Positions 35,442-44,059 of a stretch of DNA of 64,000 nucleotides are shown in pieces. Both the position numbers and the translations under genes were made by a program. The stretch spans positions 1 through 64,000 of the forward strand of contig CAZTOU010000006.1 in NCBI GenBank assembly GCA_964615365.1, read 5' to 3'. The notes under the pieces were generated by a model. The model was not told the origin of the DNA. It did no database searches and was given only the letters and a program-made list of their open reading frames with translations. The stretch's first letter is position 1. Every line of letters begins with the position of its first letter. The DNA comes from CAVXZE01 sp964615365 (GTDB lineage: Bacteria > Myxococcota_A > UBA9160 > UBA6930).

Positions 35442-36540
35442 ACCCTCCCGGTCTCCCCAGCACGTCGACGGCGCGTTGCCTGAGCCAGTGGTCGGCGAGG
35501 GTGAGGCAGACCATCGCCTCCACCACCGGCACTGCCCGCGGGAGCACGCAGGGGTCGTGGCGGCCCCGGGCCTCGAGGGTGCGGGGGGCGCCGTCCCGAT
35601 CCACGGTCTCTTGGGGAAGCCGGATGGTGGCGGTCGGCTTGAAGGCCACCCGGACCAGGATGTCCTCTCCGTTGCTGATCCCGCCCTGCACGCCGCCCGA
35701 GTGATTGGTGCGGGTGCGCGGCCGGCCATCGTCGCCGGGAACGAAGGGGTCGTTGTGCTCCGAGCCGGTCATGCGCGTCCCGGCGAACCCGCTGCCGATC
35801 TCGAAGCCCTTCGAGGCGGGGATCGACAGGAGGGCGCGGGCGAGATCCGCCTCGAGCTTGTCGAAGATCGGCTCTCCGAGCCCGGCGGGCACGCCCCGCG
35901 CGACGCACTCGACGACGCCGCCCAGAGAGTCGCCGCGTCGCCGGGCCGCATCGATCTCCTCGGCCATCCGAGCCGCCGCCTCCGGGTCCGGGCACCGGAC
36001 CGGATTCGACTCGACGTCGGAGAGCGTCACGGCGCCGGGATCGATCTTCGCGTCGAGCTGGTGGACCTGCCGCACCCAGCCCAGGGCCTCCACGTTCGCT
36101 GCTTCCTGCAGCAGTCGCCGGGCGATGGCGCCGCCCGCCACCCGACCCACCGTCTCCCGGGCGCTGGCTCGTCCCCCGCCCTGCCAGTTGCGGATTCCGT
36201 ACTTGGCCTCGGTGGTGTAGTCGGCATGGGAGGGGCGGAAGAGGTCCTTCATGTCCTGGTACGCGGAGGGTCGGGCGTCCTGGTTCTGCACCACGATCGC
36301 GATCGGCGTGCCCAGGGTCAGGCCCTCGAAGACACCGGAGAGGATCTCGGCCCGGTCGGCTTCCTGGCGGGCACTGGTCAGCCTGCTCTGTCCCGGTCTG
36401 CGCCGGTCCAGGTCCCGCTGGATCTCCTCCACCGAGAGCGGCAGCCGCGGCGGACAGCCGTCCACCACGACTCCCACGGCTCCCCCGTGAGATTCGCCGA
36501 AGGTCGAGATCCGAAAGATCCGCCCGAACTCGCTGGCCAA
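35440..36540 (-). CDS. aroC: Chorismate synthase
   Basis: 366 residues. It converts EPSP to chorismate, the last shared step of aromatic amino acid synthesis, using reduced FMN. The family signatures GESHG near the N-terminus, GKYGIRNWQGGGRAS-type sequence (here AKYGIRNWQGGGRASAR) and the late NHSGGVQGGISNG are intact. The start codon is TTG 36540 with GGGAGAG six bases before it. The stop adjoins the right end of repeat A. No other aro gene is adjacent. Confidence 0.95.
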   Translation of the reverse strand: MASEFGRIFRISTFGESHGGAVGVVVDGCPPRLPLSVEEIQRDLDRRRPGQSRLTSARQEADRAEILSGVFEGLTLGTPIAIVVQNQDARPSAYQDMKDLFRPSHADYTTEAKYGIRNWQGGGRASARETVGRVAGGAIARRLLQEAANVEALGWVRQVHQLDAKIDPGAVTLSDVESNPVRCPDPEAAARMAEEIDAARRRGDSLGGVVECVARGVPAGLGEPIFDKLEADLARALLSIPASKGFEIGSGFAGTRMTGSEHNDPFVPGDDGRPRTRTNHSGGVQGGISNGEDILVRVAFKPTATIRLPQETVDRDGAPRTLEARGRHDPCVLPRAVPVVEAMVCLTLADHWLRQRAVDVLGRPGG

Positions 36541-36601
36541 GAAAGCTCTCCCGTCCGTCCTGCCCGCAGCATAGATGCCCGCCGCTGGCTTTTCGACCGG
36601 T

Positions 36602-36640
36602 GCAAGCGCCGGAGGCGAACGAAGTTCACAGGGCCGGCGT
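36602..36640. repeat. Dispersed repeat B, copy 4
   Basis: CAAGCGCCGGAGGCGAACG then AAGTTCACAGGGCCGG on the plus strand, between the end of the smr gene and the start of aroC. It is a shortened copy lacking the GCGCGCAG block. Confidence 0.65.
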
Positions 36641-36664
36641 TGCCAGAGGCCCCGGGCCCTTCGA

Positions 36665-37048
36665 CTACCCTCGTCTCCTCCGCAGCAGCACGTAGGTGGC
36701 TCCGGCCCCCCCGTGCTCCGGAGCGGCGGAGGCGAAGGCCATCACCAGACGGTCGAGAGGCGACTCGCAGAGCCAGCCGGGAAGCGCCTCCTTGAGCACG
36801 GGTCCCGCCTCCGCGTGGCCCCCGCGCCCATGGATGATCAAGACACAGCGCTCTCCCATCTCGAAAGCCTCTCGGAGCTCGCCCCGGACCTCGCGTCCCG
36901 CCTCGTTTTGCCGGAGACCGTGAAGCTCGATCTCTCTCTCGACCGGGACCTGTCCTCGCTTCAGCCGGTCCAGGTGGGCGCGATCGATTCCCTCGGCCAG
37001 CCCCTCGATGCGCTCCCCGGATTCGCGAAGCGTGAAGGGCGCGTTCAA
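36665..37048 (-). CDS. Smr-domain protein
   Basis: 127 residues. The Smr domain is visible from IELHGLRQNEAG through IIHGRGGHAE to YVLLRRR; HGRG is the nuclease-associated loop and LHGLR (usual LDLHG) the domain entry. Smr domains occur in MutS2 and as free DNA/RNA nucleases. The frame is open far upstream across mutY, but the TTG at 37048 overlaps mutY's TGA (TTGA) and has GGTGGAG a few bases before it, so I take this as the start. Translational coupling with the repair gene mutY suggests, but does not prove, a role in DNA processing. Confidence 0.8.
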   Translation of the reverse strand: MNAPFTLRESGERIEGLAEGIDRAHLDRLKRGQVPVEREIELHGLRQNEAGREVRGELREAFEMGERCVLIIHGRGGHAEAGPVLKEALPGWLCESPLDRLVMAFASAAPEHGGAGATYVLLRRRRG

Positions 37049-38103
37049 GATCGCTCCACCAGGCCCAAGGCCTTTCCCAGGAGGGCGCTCTGGGGGAGCT
37101 CCTCCAGACGGGAAGGTAGGAGCCAGCGATGGGCATCGAAGCCCGTGAGCCGCACCCGGCCCGCCGATCCCCGGGCCCGGTAGACGTGGAGGCGGAGGGC
37201 GCGGTGGGTGAAGACATGCCTCACGGTGCCGAGCTTCTCGGCGCCGTTCAGCGTCAGCCCGACCCGGTCGCGCAGCGCGCGGGCCAGGCCTTTCTCGGGG
37301 CTCTCCCTCGCACGGAGCTCGCCGCCGGGGAGATCCCACAGCCCGCCCAGCAGGCCTTCCGGTGGACGCCGGACGGCGAGGACCTTGCCCCGGCGCTCCA
37401 GGAAGACGGCTGCGGCGTCGAGCCGCTTCGGTTTGGGCCGCGGCCGCTTCACCGGGATTGCCTCCGGGTCGCCGTTCTCCCGAGCGCGACAATGAGCGGC
37501 GATCGGACAGACCTCGCAGCGAGGGGAGCGCGGCGTGCAGATCATTGCCCCCAGCTCCATCACCGCCTGGTTCAGGTCTCCCGGCGATCTTCCGCGGGCC
37601 AGGGCCTCGGCCTCCTCCCAGAGCCTCCTCACCACCGGCGCGCTTCGTACGTCCTCGCGGATTCCCAGCAGGCGCGTCAGCACCCGAGCGACGTTCCCGT
37701 CCACCACCGGGGCGGGGCGATCGAAGGCGATCGAGGCCACCGCCCCGGCCGTGTAGCGCCCCACGCCCTTGAGCGAGCGGAGCCCCTCGACGTCGTCGGG
37801 GAGCTGCCCGCCCCACTCCTCGACCACCTGGCGCGCGGCGGCTTGGAGATTCCGGGCGCGGCCGTAGTAGCCGAGCCCCGCCCACTCCCCCAGCACCTCG
37901 TCGGTGTCGGCCGTCGCCAGGGCGCCGACGTCCGGGAACCGCGACAGGAAGCGCTCGTAGTACGGGACCACCGTCTCGACCCGGGTCTGCTGCAGCATCG
38001 TCTCGGAGACCCAGATCCGGTAGGGGTCGCGGGTGCGTCGCCAGGGTAGATCCCGCCGGCTCTTCCGGTACCAGGAGAGGAGGGCTCTGCGGACCTGCCT
38101 CAC
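37045..38103 (-). CDS. mutY: A/G-specific adenine glycosylase
   Basis: 352 residues. It removes adenine mispaired with 8-oxoguanine. The helix-hairpin-helix GPD region appears as SLKGVGRYTAGAVASIAF and PVVDGNVARVL (catalytic Asp); the glutamate is in SETMLQQT. The 4Fe-4S cysteines fit C-x6-C-x2-C-x5-C (CTPRSPRCEVCPIAAHC). A C-terminal NUDIX-like 8-oxoG recognition domain follows (residues about 230-350). The frame extends to an ATG at 38184 inside the M23 gene; GTG 38103 matches where MutY homologues begin. It lies just after the M23 stop and is coupled to smr downstream. Confidence 0.92.
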   Translation of the reverse strand: MRQVRRALLSWYRKSRRDLPWRRTRDPYRIWVSETMLQQTRVETVVPYYERFLSRFPDVGALATADTDEVLGEWAGLGYYGRARNLQAAARQVVEEWGGQLPDDVEGLRSLKGVGRYTAGAVASIAFDRPAPVVDGNVARVLTRLLGIREDVRSAPVVRRLWEEAEALARGRSPGDLNQAVMELGAMICTPRSPRCEVCPIAAHCRARENGDPEAIPVKRPRPKPKRLDAAAVFLERRGKVLAVRRPPEGLLGGLWDLPGGELRARESPEKGLARALRDRVGLTLNGAEKLGTVRHVFTHRALRLHVYRARGSAGRVRLTGFDAHRWLLPSRLEELPQSALLGKALGLVERS

Positions 38104-38120
38104 GGCGGAACCGGAGACAC

Positions 38121-39500
38121 TCAGGGAGCCTCGGACCGAAGCCGCGCCTCGATGTGCTCGTGCACCCACCGCGGATCCCACCACTCCTTGGGATCCACGT
38201 AGGTCTCGCCCACCAGGACGGCGAAGTGCAGGTGATCGCCGCCGGCGAGCCCGGTGGCGCCCGAGAGCCCCAGCCGCTGTCCCTTCTCCAGCAGATCGGC
38301 CTCGCGGACGTCGATCCGCGAGAGGTGGGCGTAGAGGCTGGTGACCCCGAGGCCGTGATCCAGGATGACGCAGTTCCCGTAGATCCCGAGCGGGCCCGCG
38401 AAGATCACCTTCCCCGCGTTGGCGGCGGTGATCGGAGCGGAGGCGGTGGAGGCCAGATCGTAGCCGTAGTGGATCGCCTCGGAGACCTGCTTCCCGCCCG
38501 CGAAGTAGGAGCGATGCTCGGCGAACCGACTGGTGACCGCCGAGTTGCGCAGCTGCTCGAAGGAGCCGCGCCAGTGACGCTCCGGAGTGCTGGCGCCGAC
38601 GATCTCGCGAATGCGCTGCTCGTTGGCGGCGCGCGTCTCGCGGTTGATCCTCTGAAAGGTCGGGATGGCATCGCCCGGCGCGATGCCCAGGTCGGATGCC
38701 AGCTCCGGCACCTTGGCGGCGAGGAACGCAGCGCCCAGATTGATCCGGACCTCGGGGAAATTGCGCTCCTGGAGGCGCGTCGACCAGCTCGCCGTCGAGC
38801 GATTCCCGGCCTCGTCTACGCCGACCACGCGGATCGCGACACTCGCAGGGGCGTCCCGGGGGACCGCGAAGATGGCGAACCTCCGTTCCCCGGAGCCGGT
38901 CTCATCGGCCCGGCCCGCGCCCTCCGCAGGAAGGGGAAAGCCCGAGAAGAAGACGTCGCCGACCTCGACTCCATCCCGGGTCGTCGGCTCGTCGATCGAG
39001 TAGACGACCGCTGCCGCGCCCGCCCGGTGCACGTAGGTGAGGCCGCTCTCGACCCAGATCTGCGGAGGCCGGAGGTCGACGCGGATCGGAATCTCCAGGA
39101 CCCGCCCGTTGCCCGCGAAGGTCTCCGCCCAGGACCAGTCCTTCGCCTCGACCCTGAGGGTTGCCTCGCCATCCTTCATGCCCAGGGATTCGGGCCTGAT
39201 GGCGATCTCGATGGGATCCAACTCGCGCTTCACCACCCCGCCCGTGAAGGGATTGCCCGCGAAGGCCCTCTCCAAGAGGACTCGCTCCCCCGCTTCGTGG
39301 GTCAGGCGGATCTCGACCTCGCGCACGCCGGACTGCTCGTCGGACAAGCCGAGCACCACTGAGGTGCCGTCGCGGCCGATCAGGAGCGCCTCCGGTGCCT
39401 CGATGGTGGGGGCGGTTCCCTCACAGCGCAGCCAGGTCGCGCCCCCTGCCACCGCGAAGAGCAGGATCAGCGCGATGATTCCCCAGGCCCTTCCCGTCAC
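38121..39500 (-). CDS. M23-family (LytM/NlpD-type) peptidase with membrane anchor
   Basis: 459 residues. The N-terminal hydrophobic segment (about residues 7-24) is a signal anchor. Residues about 30-250 form beta-rich Ig-like or similar domains. The C-terminal LytM domain has HYGYD and GDHLHF, giving the zinc ligands H-x3-D and H-x-H, so an active endopeptidase that cuts peptidoglycan cross-links is expected. The start is GTG 39500. Its stop is followed at once by mutY on the same strand; this link looks like simple operon packing. Confidence 0.88.
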   Translation of the reverse strand: MTGRAWGIIALILLFAVAGGATWLRCEGTAPTIEAPEALLIGRDGTSVVLGLSDEQSGVREVEIRLTHEAGERVLLERAFAGNPFTGGVVKRELDPIEIAIRPESLGMKDGEATLRVEAKDWSWAETFAGNGRVLEIPIRVDLRPPQIWVESGLTYVHRAGAAAVVYSIDEPTTRDGVEVGDVFFSGFPLPAEGAGRADETGSGERRFAIFAVPRDAPASVAIRVVGVDEAGNRSTASWSTRLQERNFPEVRINLGAAFLAAKVPELASDLGIAPGDAIPTFQRINRETRAANEQRIREIVGASTPERHWRGSFEQLRNSAVTSRFAEHRSYFAGGKQVSEAIHYGYDLASTASAPITAANAGKVIFAGPLGIYGNCVILDHGLGVTSLYAHLSRIDVREADLLEKGQRLGLSGATGLAGGDHLHFAVLVGETYVDPKEWWDPRWVHEHIEARLRSEAP

Positions 39501-39615
39501 GACTTCCCCCCCCTCATGCGCGATCCGTCGAAGTCTACCAGACCCCGGTTTCCCGATTGACGGCAGTGATTGGGTTGCGGATCTTCAGGCCTCCTCGCGG
39601 AAGCCCGGAGAACCC

Positions 39616-40230
39616 ATGTCACGCCTTCGACGCCTCCTGCTGGTCCGCCACGGCGAGACCGACGGTGAGTCCAGCATTCGCTTCCACGGCCACACGGACG
39701 TCGGCCTGAGCGAGGAGGGGCTGGAGCAGATGGCGCGGGCGGCCCGCCAGGTGGCCCACCAGCCGTTCGACCTGGTGATCGCGAGCCCCCTGCGCCGCTC
39801 CTGGCGGGCAGCCTGGATCGTGGGGCGCGGTGCGCCGGTGCGCCTCGAGGACGACTTCCGCGAGGTCCATTTCGGGCGCTGGGAAGGTCTCACCAAGGAG
39901 GAGATCCAGATCCGCGACCCGATCCTGTACGAGGACTGGCAGGCCGGCGTCGACGGGTTCGGCTACCCGGAGGGCGAGTCCCGGGAGGAGTTCGAGGCTC
40001 GCGTGGTTCGAGGCCTGGAGCGCATCGCCGGCGCCGGCGCCCACTCCGCGCTGCTGGCTCTCCACAAGGGCGTGATCCGTGTCATCGTCGAGCACCTGAC
40101 CGGAGAGCCGCTTCCCCTCGGCGACCCACCCCTGGGCGGTGTCACCACCCTGACCCGGAACCCCGACGGCACCTGGTTCCGTGGTCAGCGCTCCAGCAGC
40201 TCGCCGCGTCCGAGCGAAGAGGCCGCCTGA
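39616..40230 (+). CDS. Histidine phosphatase (phosphoglycerate mutase-like)
   Basis: 204 residues. The phosphohistidine motif is LVRHGETDGE near the N-terminus; the second arginine is in ASPLRRSWR; the second histidine is in ALHKGVIRV, where most members have H-G, so the usual glycine is a lysine here. Family members include alpha-ribazole phosphatase, sugar phosphatases and mutases, and the substrate cannot be read from sequence. GGAG precedes ATG 39616. It diverges from the M23 gene. Confidence 0.85.
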   Translation: MSRLRRLLLVRHGETDGESSIRFHGHTDVGLSEEGLEQMARAARQVAHQPFDLVIASPLRRSWRAAWIVGRGAPVRLEDDFREVHFGRWEGLTKEEIQIRDPILYEDWQAGVDGFGYPEGESREEFEARVVRGLERIAGAGAHSALLALHKGVIRVIVEHLTGEPLPLGDPPLGGVTTLTRNPDGTWFRGQRSSSSPRPSEEAA

Positions 40231-40321
40231 AGGTCCCCGCCCGCGCTCGCCACCGCTCGGATCCAGATTGCCCCGACGAAGACCAGATCGACTCAGCCGC
40301 GCGGTGATGAGGGGCGTTCGT

Positions 40322-42139
40322 TCATCTTTCGCTCTGGCGGCGCTTGCGGAGATTGGCGGGCAGGATGCGCTTGCGCAGGCGGAGATTCGAGGGAGTAACC
40401 TCGAGGAGTTCATCGTCCGCCATCCACTCGAGGGCCCATTCGATCTGGACCTCGCGCGGCGGCGACAGCACCACCGCCTCATCCCTGCCAGCGGCTCGGA
40501 CGTTCGTGAGCTTCTTGGTCCGCGTGATGTTGACGTTCATGTCCGTCTCGCGGCGATTCTCCCCGACGATCTGCCCCTCGTAGACCGGAACCCCGGAGGT
40601 CACGAACATCAGGGCGCGCTCCTGGATGTTGAAGATCGCGTAGGGCGTCGTCTTGCCCTGCTCGGTGGACACGATCGCTCCCGCCCGGCGGCCCACCAGC
40701 TCGCCCGCCCACGGCTCGTAGCCCTTCACGGTCCGGTACAGCACCCCATCGCCGCGCGTTTCGGAAAGGAACTCGCTGCGATAGCCAAACAGGCCTCGGC
40801 TCGGCGCGACAAAGCTGAGTCTCGCCCGCCCTTCTCTCTTCTCCATGGAGATGACGCGCGCCTTGCGCGCAGAGAGCTTATCGATCACCACGCCCGTGAA
40901 GGCCTCCGGCACCTCGACGACGACGTCCTCGACGGGTTCGCAGGTCTTTCCGTCGATCTCGCGCCTGATGATCTCCGGCCGCGAGACGTTGAACTCGTAC
41001 CCCGCGCGGCGCATGGTTTCGATCAGGACCGCGATCTGGAGCTCGCCGCGGCCCGCCACGACGAAGGTGTCCGGCCTATCCGCAGCCTCGACCTGGATGG
41101 AGACATTGCCGAGCGCCTCACGCCTGAGCCGGTCACCGATCTGGCGGCTGGTGAGAAACCTCCCGTCCCGTCCCGCGAACGCAGAGTCGTTGGGGGAGAA
41201 GCGCACGCGGACTGTCGGGGGATCGATGTGAATCCGCGGCAGCCGTTCGAGGGCATCCTGGGCGCAGAGGGTGTCGCCGATCTCGATCGAGTCGATTCCG
41301 GCGATGACCACGAGGTCGCCGGCAAGGGCGTGGTCGAGCTCGACGCGCTGCAACCCGCGCGCTCCCAGTAGCTTGGTCACGCGGAAAGTCTCGGGCTCAC
41401 CGGCCTCGGGAAGGCGAACCACCAGCGTCCCGCGCTCGAGGCGACCCCGTTCCACACGACCGATGACGAGCCGTCCCACGAACTCGTCGTAGTCGAGGGT
41501 CACGGCCTGGAACTGCAGCGGCCCATCGACATCGACCTCTGGTGCCGGCGCGTGCTCGATGATTGCATGCAGCAACGGTCGCAGATCCGAGCCCGACTCC
41601 TCAGGATTCAGCGTTGCGATTCCCCGCTTGGCCGATGCGTACACGATGGGAAAGTCGAGCTGCTCATCGCTAGCACCCACGCCGACGAGGAGATCGAAGA
41701 CCTCGTCCACGACCGCGTGAGCGCGGTGCTCCGGGCGATCGATCTTGTTGACGACGAGCAGCGGCCGCAGGCCGTGGGCCAACGCCTTTCGGACCACGAA
41801 GCGGGTCTGGGGCATCACCCCCTCGACGGCGTCCACGAGCAGCAGCACCGCGTCCACCATACCGAGGACGCGCTCCACCTCTCCGCCGAAGTCCGCGTGG
41901 CCGGGCGTGTCGACGAGGTGGATCCGCACACCGTCGAAATCGATGGCGGTCTCCTTGGCGAGGATCGTGATCCCCCGCTCGCGCTCGAGATCCTCGCTGT
42001 CCATCACCCGCTCCGCGACCGCCTGATTCTCGCGGAAGGCACCGGTCTGGCGCAGCAGTCCGTCCAGCAAGGTCGTCTTGCCGTGATCGACATGGGCGAT
42101 GATCGCTAGGTTGCGGAGATCTTTGCGTGATTCTCTCAT
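40322..42139 (-). CDS. typA: Ribosome-associated GTPase TypA/BipA
   Basis: 605 residues, normal for BipA. G motifs are complete: AHVDHGKTT (G1), RGITI (G2), DTPGHADFGG (G3), NKIDRP (G4) and SAKRG-like (YASAKRG, G5). Domain II, an EF-G-like domain III/V and the BipA-specific C-terminal domain follow; SRGLFGYRSEF and ALMFVTSGVPVYEGQIVGE are typical. It supports ribosome assembly and stress responses at low temperature. ATG 42139 is chosen from a longer open frame. Its DNA is by eye less GC-rich than the 30-40 kb region. Confidence 0.95.
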   Translation of the reverse strand: MRESRKDLRNLAIIAHVDHGKTTLLDGLLRQTGAFRENQAVAERVMDSEDLERERGITILAKETAIDFDGVRIHLVDTPGHADFGGEVERVLGMVDAVLLLVDAVEGVMPQTRFVVRKALAHGLRPLLVVNKIDRPEHRAHAVVDEVFDLLVGVGASDEQLDFPIVYASAKRGIATLNPEESGSDLRPLLHAIIEHAPAPEVDVDGPLQFQAVTLDYDEFVGRLVIGRVERGRLERGTLVVRLPEAGEPETFRVTKLLGARGLQRVELDHALAGDLVVIAGIDSIEIGDTLCAQDALERLPRIHIDPPTVRVRFSPNDSAFAGRDGRFLTSRQIGDRLRREALGNVSIQVEAADRPDTFVVAGRGELQIAVLIETMRRAGYEFNVSRPEIIRREIDGKTCEPVEDVVVEVPEAFTGVVIDKLSARKARVISMEKREGRARLSFVAPSRGLFGYRSEFLSETRGDGVLYRTVKGYEPWAGELVGRRAGAIVSTEQGKTTPYAIFNIQERALMFVTSGVPVYEGQIVGENRRETDMNVNITRTKKLTNVRAAGRDEAVVLSPPREVQIEWALEWMADDELLEVTPSNLRLRKRILPANLRKRRQSER

Positions 42140-42483
42140 GGAAACGGAGGCGGGTTGTTCTGGGCCATGGGCATGAGCCAGATCCCTATGCCTCAACACT
42201 CGATCGGCTCCGCCGGTGATTGGCGGCGCAGTCGTCTGTGACTCGTCAGAGTGGCCTGATTCGGCTCCCCAAAGAGAGCGCCTGCCCTCGATAGCCACAA
42301 TATGGTAGCGGATGCGGACGCCAGGGAGCAGCGTAGCCGCCGGTGGGCGCCGATGGAATCCCGCGCGGCGCCAACCCTTCGCCCCGTATACGCTCCTGGA
42401 TGCCGGTGGACGTCCCTGGAGCCCCCCGCCTCTGCGGGACCCATGGCACCGCCTTCACTCGAGGAGCATGGCCCCGCCGCAGC
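42140..42483. other. 344-bp intergenic region without a convincing gene
   Basis: Short frames in both directions are proline- and arginine-rich shadows with no ribosome site. I see no strong promoter, terminator or repeat. It separates typA from the start of the lower-GC cassette, with both flanking genes on the minus strand. Confidence 0.5.
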
Positions 42484-44043
42484 CTAGATCATCGCCTCGA
42501 TCAGGGAAGGCCCCGGCTCGCTGAGCGACGCGGCAAGCGCCTCGTTGAACTCCTCTGCGGTAGTGACCCGCCAGCCCGGCACGCCCATGCCGGCAGCGAG
42601 AGAAACCCAGTTGAGCTCGGGATTGGTCAGATCCATCATGCTCATCGCCTTGGGTCCGGGGTCGTGCGCTCCGACTCGAGCGAACTCGACATGCAGTATC
42701 AGGTATTTGCGGTTCGCAAAGACGATCGTGGTGACATCGAGCTGCTCCCGAGCCTGGGTCCAGAGCGCCTGCAGGGTATACATTCCGGCGCCGTCCGCCT
42801 GCAGGCAGATCACGCGCCGATCGGGCGCGGCTAGCGCGGCACCCGTCGCGCAGGACGGGCCCCAGCCGATGGAGCTACCCGTGATCATCAGCCAGTCGTG
42901 CGGCGCAACCGCGCGGGTGTGGCCCGGGCAACCACTGCCGCTCGTCCCGCCCTCGTCCACCACGATGGCGTTGTCCGGGAAGTGATGCGCCAGCGAGGCG
43001 CCGATGGAGCCCGGCGTGAGCTCGCCTCTGGGCAGATCCGGCCGCTCGAGCGCTACCAGTCGCGGCTCGAAGCCGCCCGCATTCACCGATTCCGCCAGCG
43101 CTTCGAGCGCACCATCGACGTCTTCGTCGCGCTCGGCGAGCGTATACAGCTCGCAGCCTTCCGGCGTGAGCCAGTTGGGCTTGTCGGGATAGGCGAAGAC
43201 CGTAATGGGGGGCTGGGAGGCCATCAGAATCAGGTGTTTCGTGCCCGCAAGCATCTTCGCCGCCTGCTCACCGAAATAGGGCAGCCTTGCCAAATCTGCT
43301 CGCCCCGCGCCGCGCTGCAGGCGCGGGACGAAGGTATCCATGATCGCCCGTGCACCCGTGGCCTGGGCAATGCGATCGGCGAGCGCCGCTCTTCGCTCGC
43401 TGACGTGGCCGTTCATCAGGATCACCGTCGGCTCCCCGCTCCCGAGCGCCGCGGCGACGGCCGCCACGTTGTCGCTGCGGAAGGACTTCGGCTCGACCCG
43501 CGGCAGCGGCTTCGCGCGAGCCGTGGTCCGGTTCCAGGCCGTGTCGGCCGGCAGGATGAGCGTTGCGATCTGGCCCGGCGGGCTGAGCGCCGCCTGCACC
43601 GCTTCAGCGCCATCGGCGGCAACGTCATCGGCCGATTGCGACACCTTGACCCAGGCCGAGACCGTGCGAGCCAGCCCTTCCACATCCGAGCTGAGGGGTG
43701 AATCGTACTTGCCGTGGTACGTTGCGTGATCACCCACCACGTTCACCAACGGCGTGCGTGCCTTCTTCGCGTTGTGCAGGTTCGCCCAGCCGTTGCCGAA
43801 GCCGGGACCGAGATGCGTGAGCGTGGCCGCAGGCATCCCCGACATGCGCCCGTAACCATCCGCTGCACCGGTAACGACCCCTTCGAAGAGGCCGAGCACG
43901 CAGCGGAGCTCGGGGTGGGTGTCGAGAGCCGCCACGAAGTGCATCTCGGATGTGCCCGGATTGGCGAAGCAGACCTCGATCCCGGCTTCGACGAAGATCT
44001 GCACGAGGCTTTCCGCACCACTACGGTCTTTTCTGTCTGTCAT
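42484..44043 (-). CDS. TPP-dependent enzyme, acetolactate synthase / benzoylformate decarboxylase-like
   Basis: 519 residues, slightly short for the family. NPGTSEMHF and the catalytic glutamate in GLFEGVVTGAADGYGR define the Pyr domain. The PP-domain motif is ADGAGMYTLQAL ending ANRKY, so the first glycine of the usual GDG is replaced by alanine; the aspartate and end asparagine remain. NPGTSE resembles NPGSNE of benzoylformate decarboxylase. Substrate unknown. It lies 16 bases from the acyl-CoA ligase gene on the same strand, and a sodium symporter follows upstream, so the three probably form a catabolic unit. ATG 44043 is chosen because the longer frame overlaps the ligase. Confidence 0.78.
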   Translation of the reverse strand: MTDRKDRSGAESLVQIFVEAGIEVCFANPGTSEMHFVAALDTHPELRCVLGLFEGVVTGAADGYGRMSGMPAATLTHLGPGFGNGWANLHNAKKARTPLVNVVGDHATYHGKYDSPLSSDVEGLARTVSAWVKVSQSADDVAADGAEAVQAALSPPGQIATLILPADTAWNRTTARAKPLPRVEPKSFRSDNVAAVAAALGSGEPTVILMNGHVSERRAALADRIAQATGARAIMDTFVPRLQRGAGRADLARLPYFGEQAAKMLAGTKHLILMASQPPITVFAYPDKPNWLTPEGCELYTLAERDEDVDGALEALAESVNAGGFEPRLVALERPDLPRGELTPGSIGASLAHHFPDNAIVVDEGGTSGSGCPGHTRAVAPHDWLMITGSSIGWGPSCATGAALAAPDRRVICLQADGAGMYTLQALWTQAREQLDVTTIVFANRKYLILHVEFARVGAHDPGPKAMSMMDLTNPELNWVSLAAGMGVPGWRVTTAEEFNEALAASLSEPGPSLIEAMI

Positions 44044-44059
44044 TTCTTTCCTTGTCGGT

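Noticed and set aside
36665..37885. 406-codon frame ending in the Smr domain
   Set aside because: The first two thirds overlap mutY in another frame and are Arg/Gly-rich; the TTG at 37048 coupled to mutY's stop explains the real gene.
42302..42487. 61-codon plus-strand frame
   Set aside because: Pro/Ala/Arg-rich shadow with no ribosome site and no similarity I recognise.
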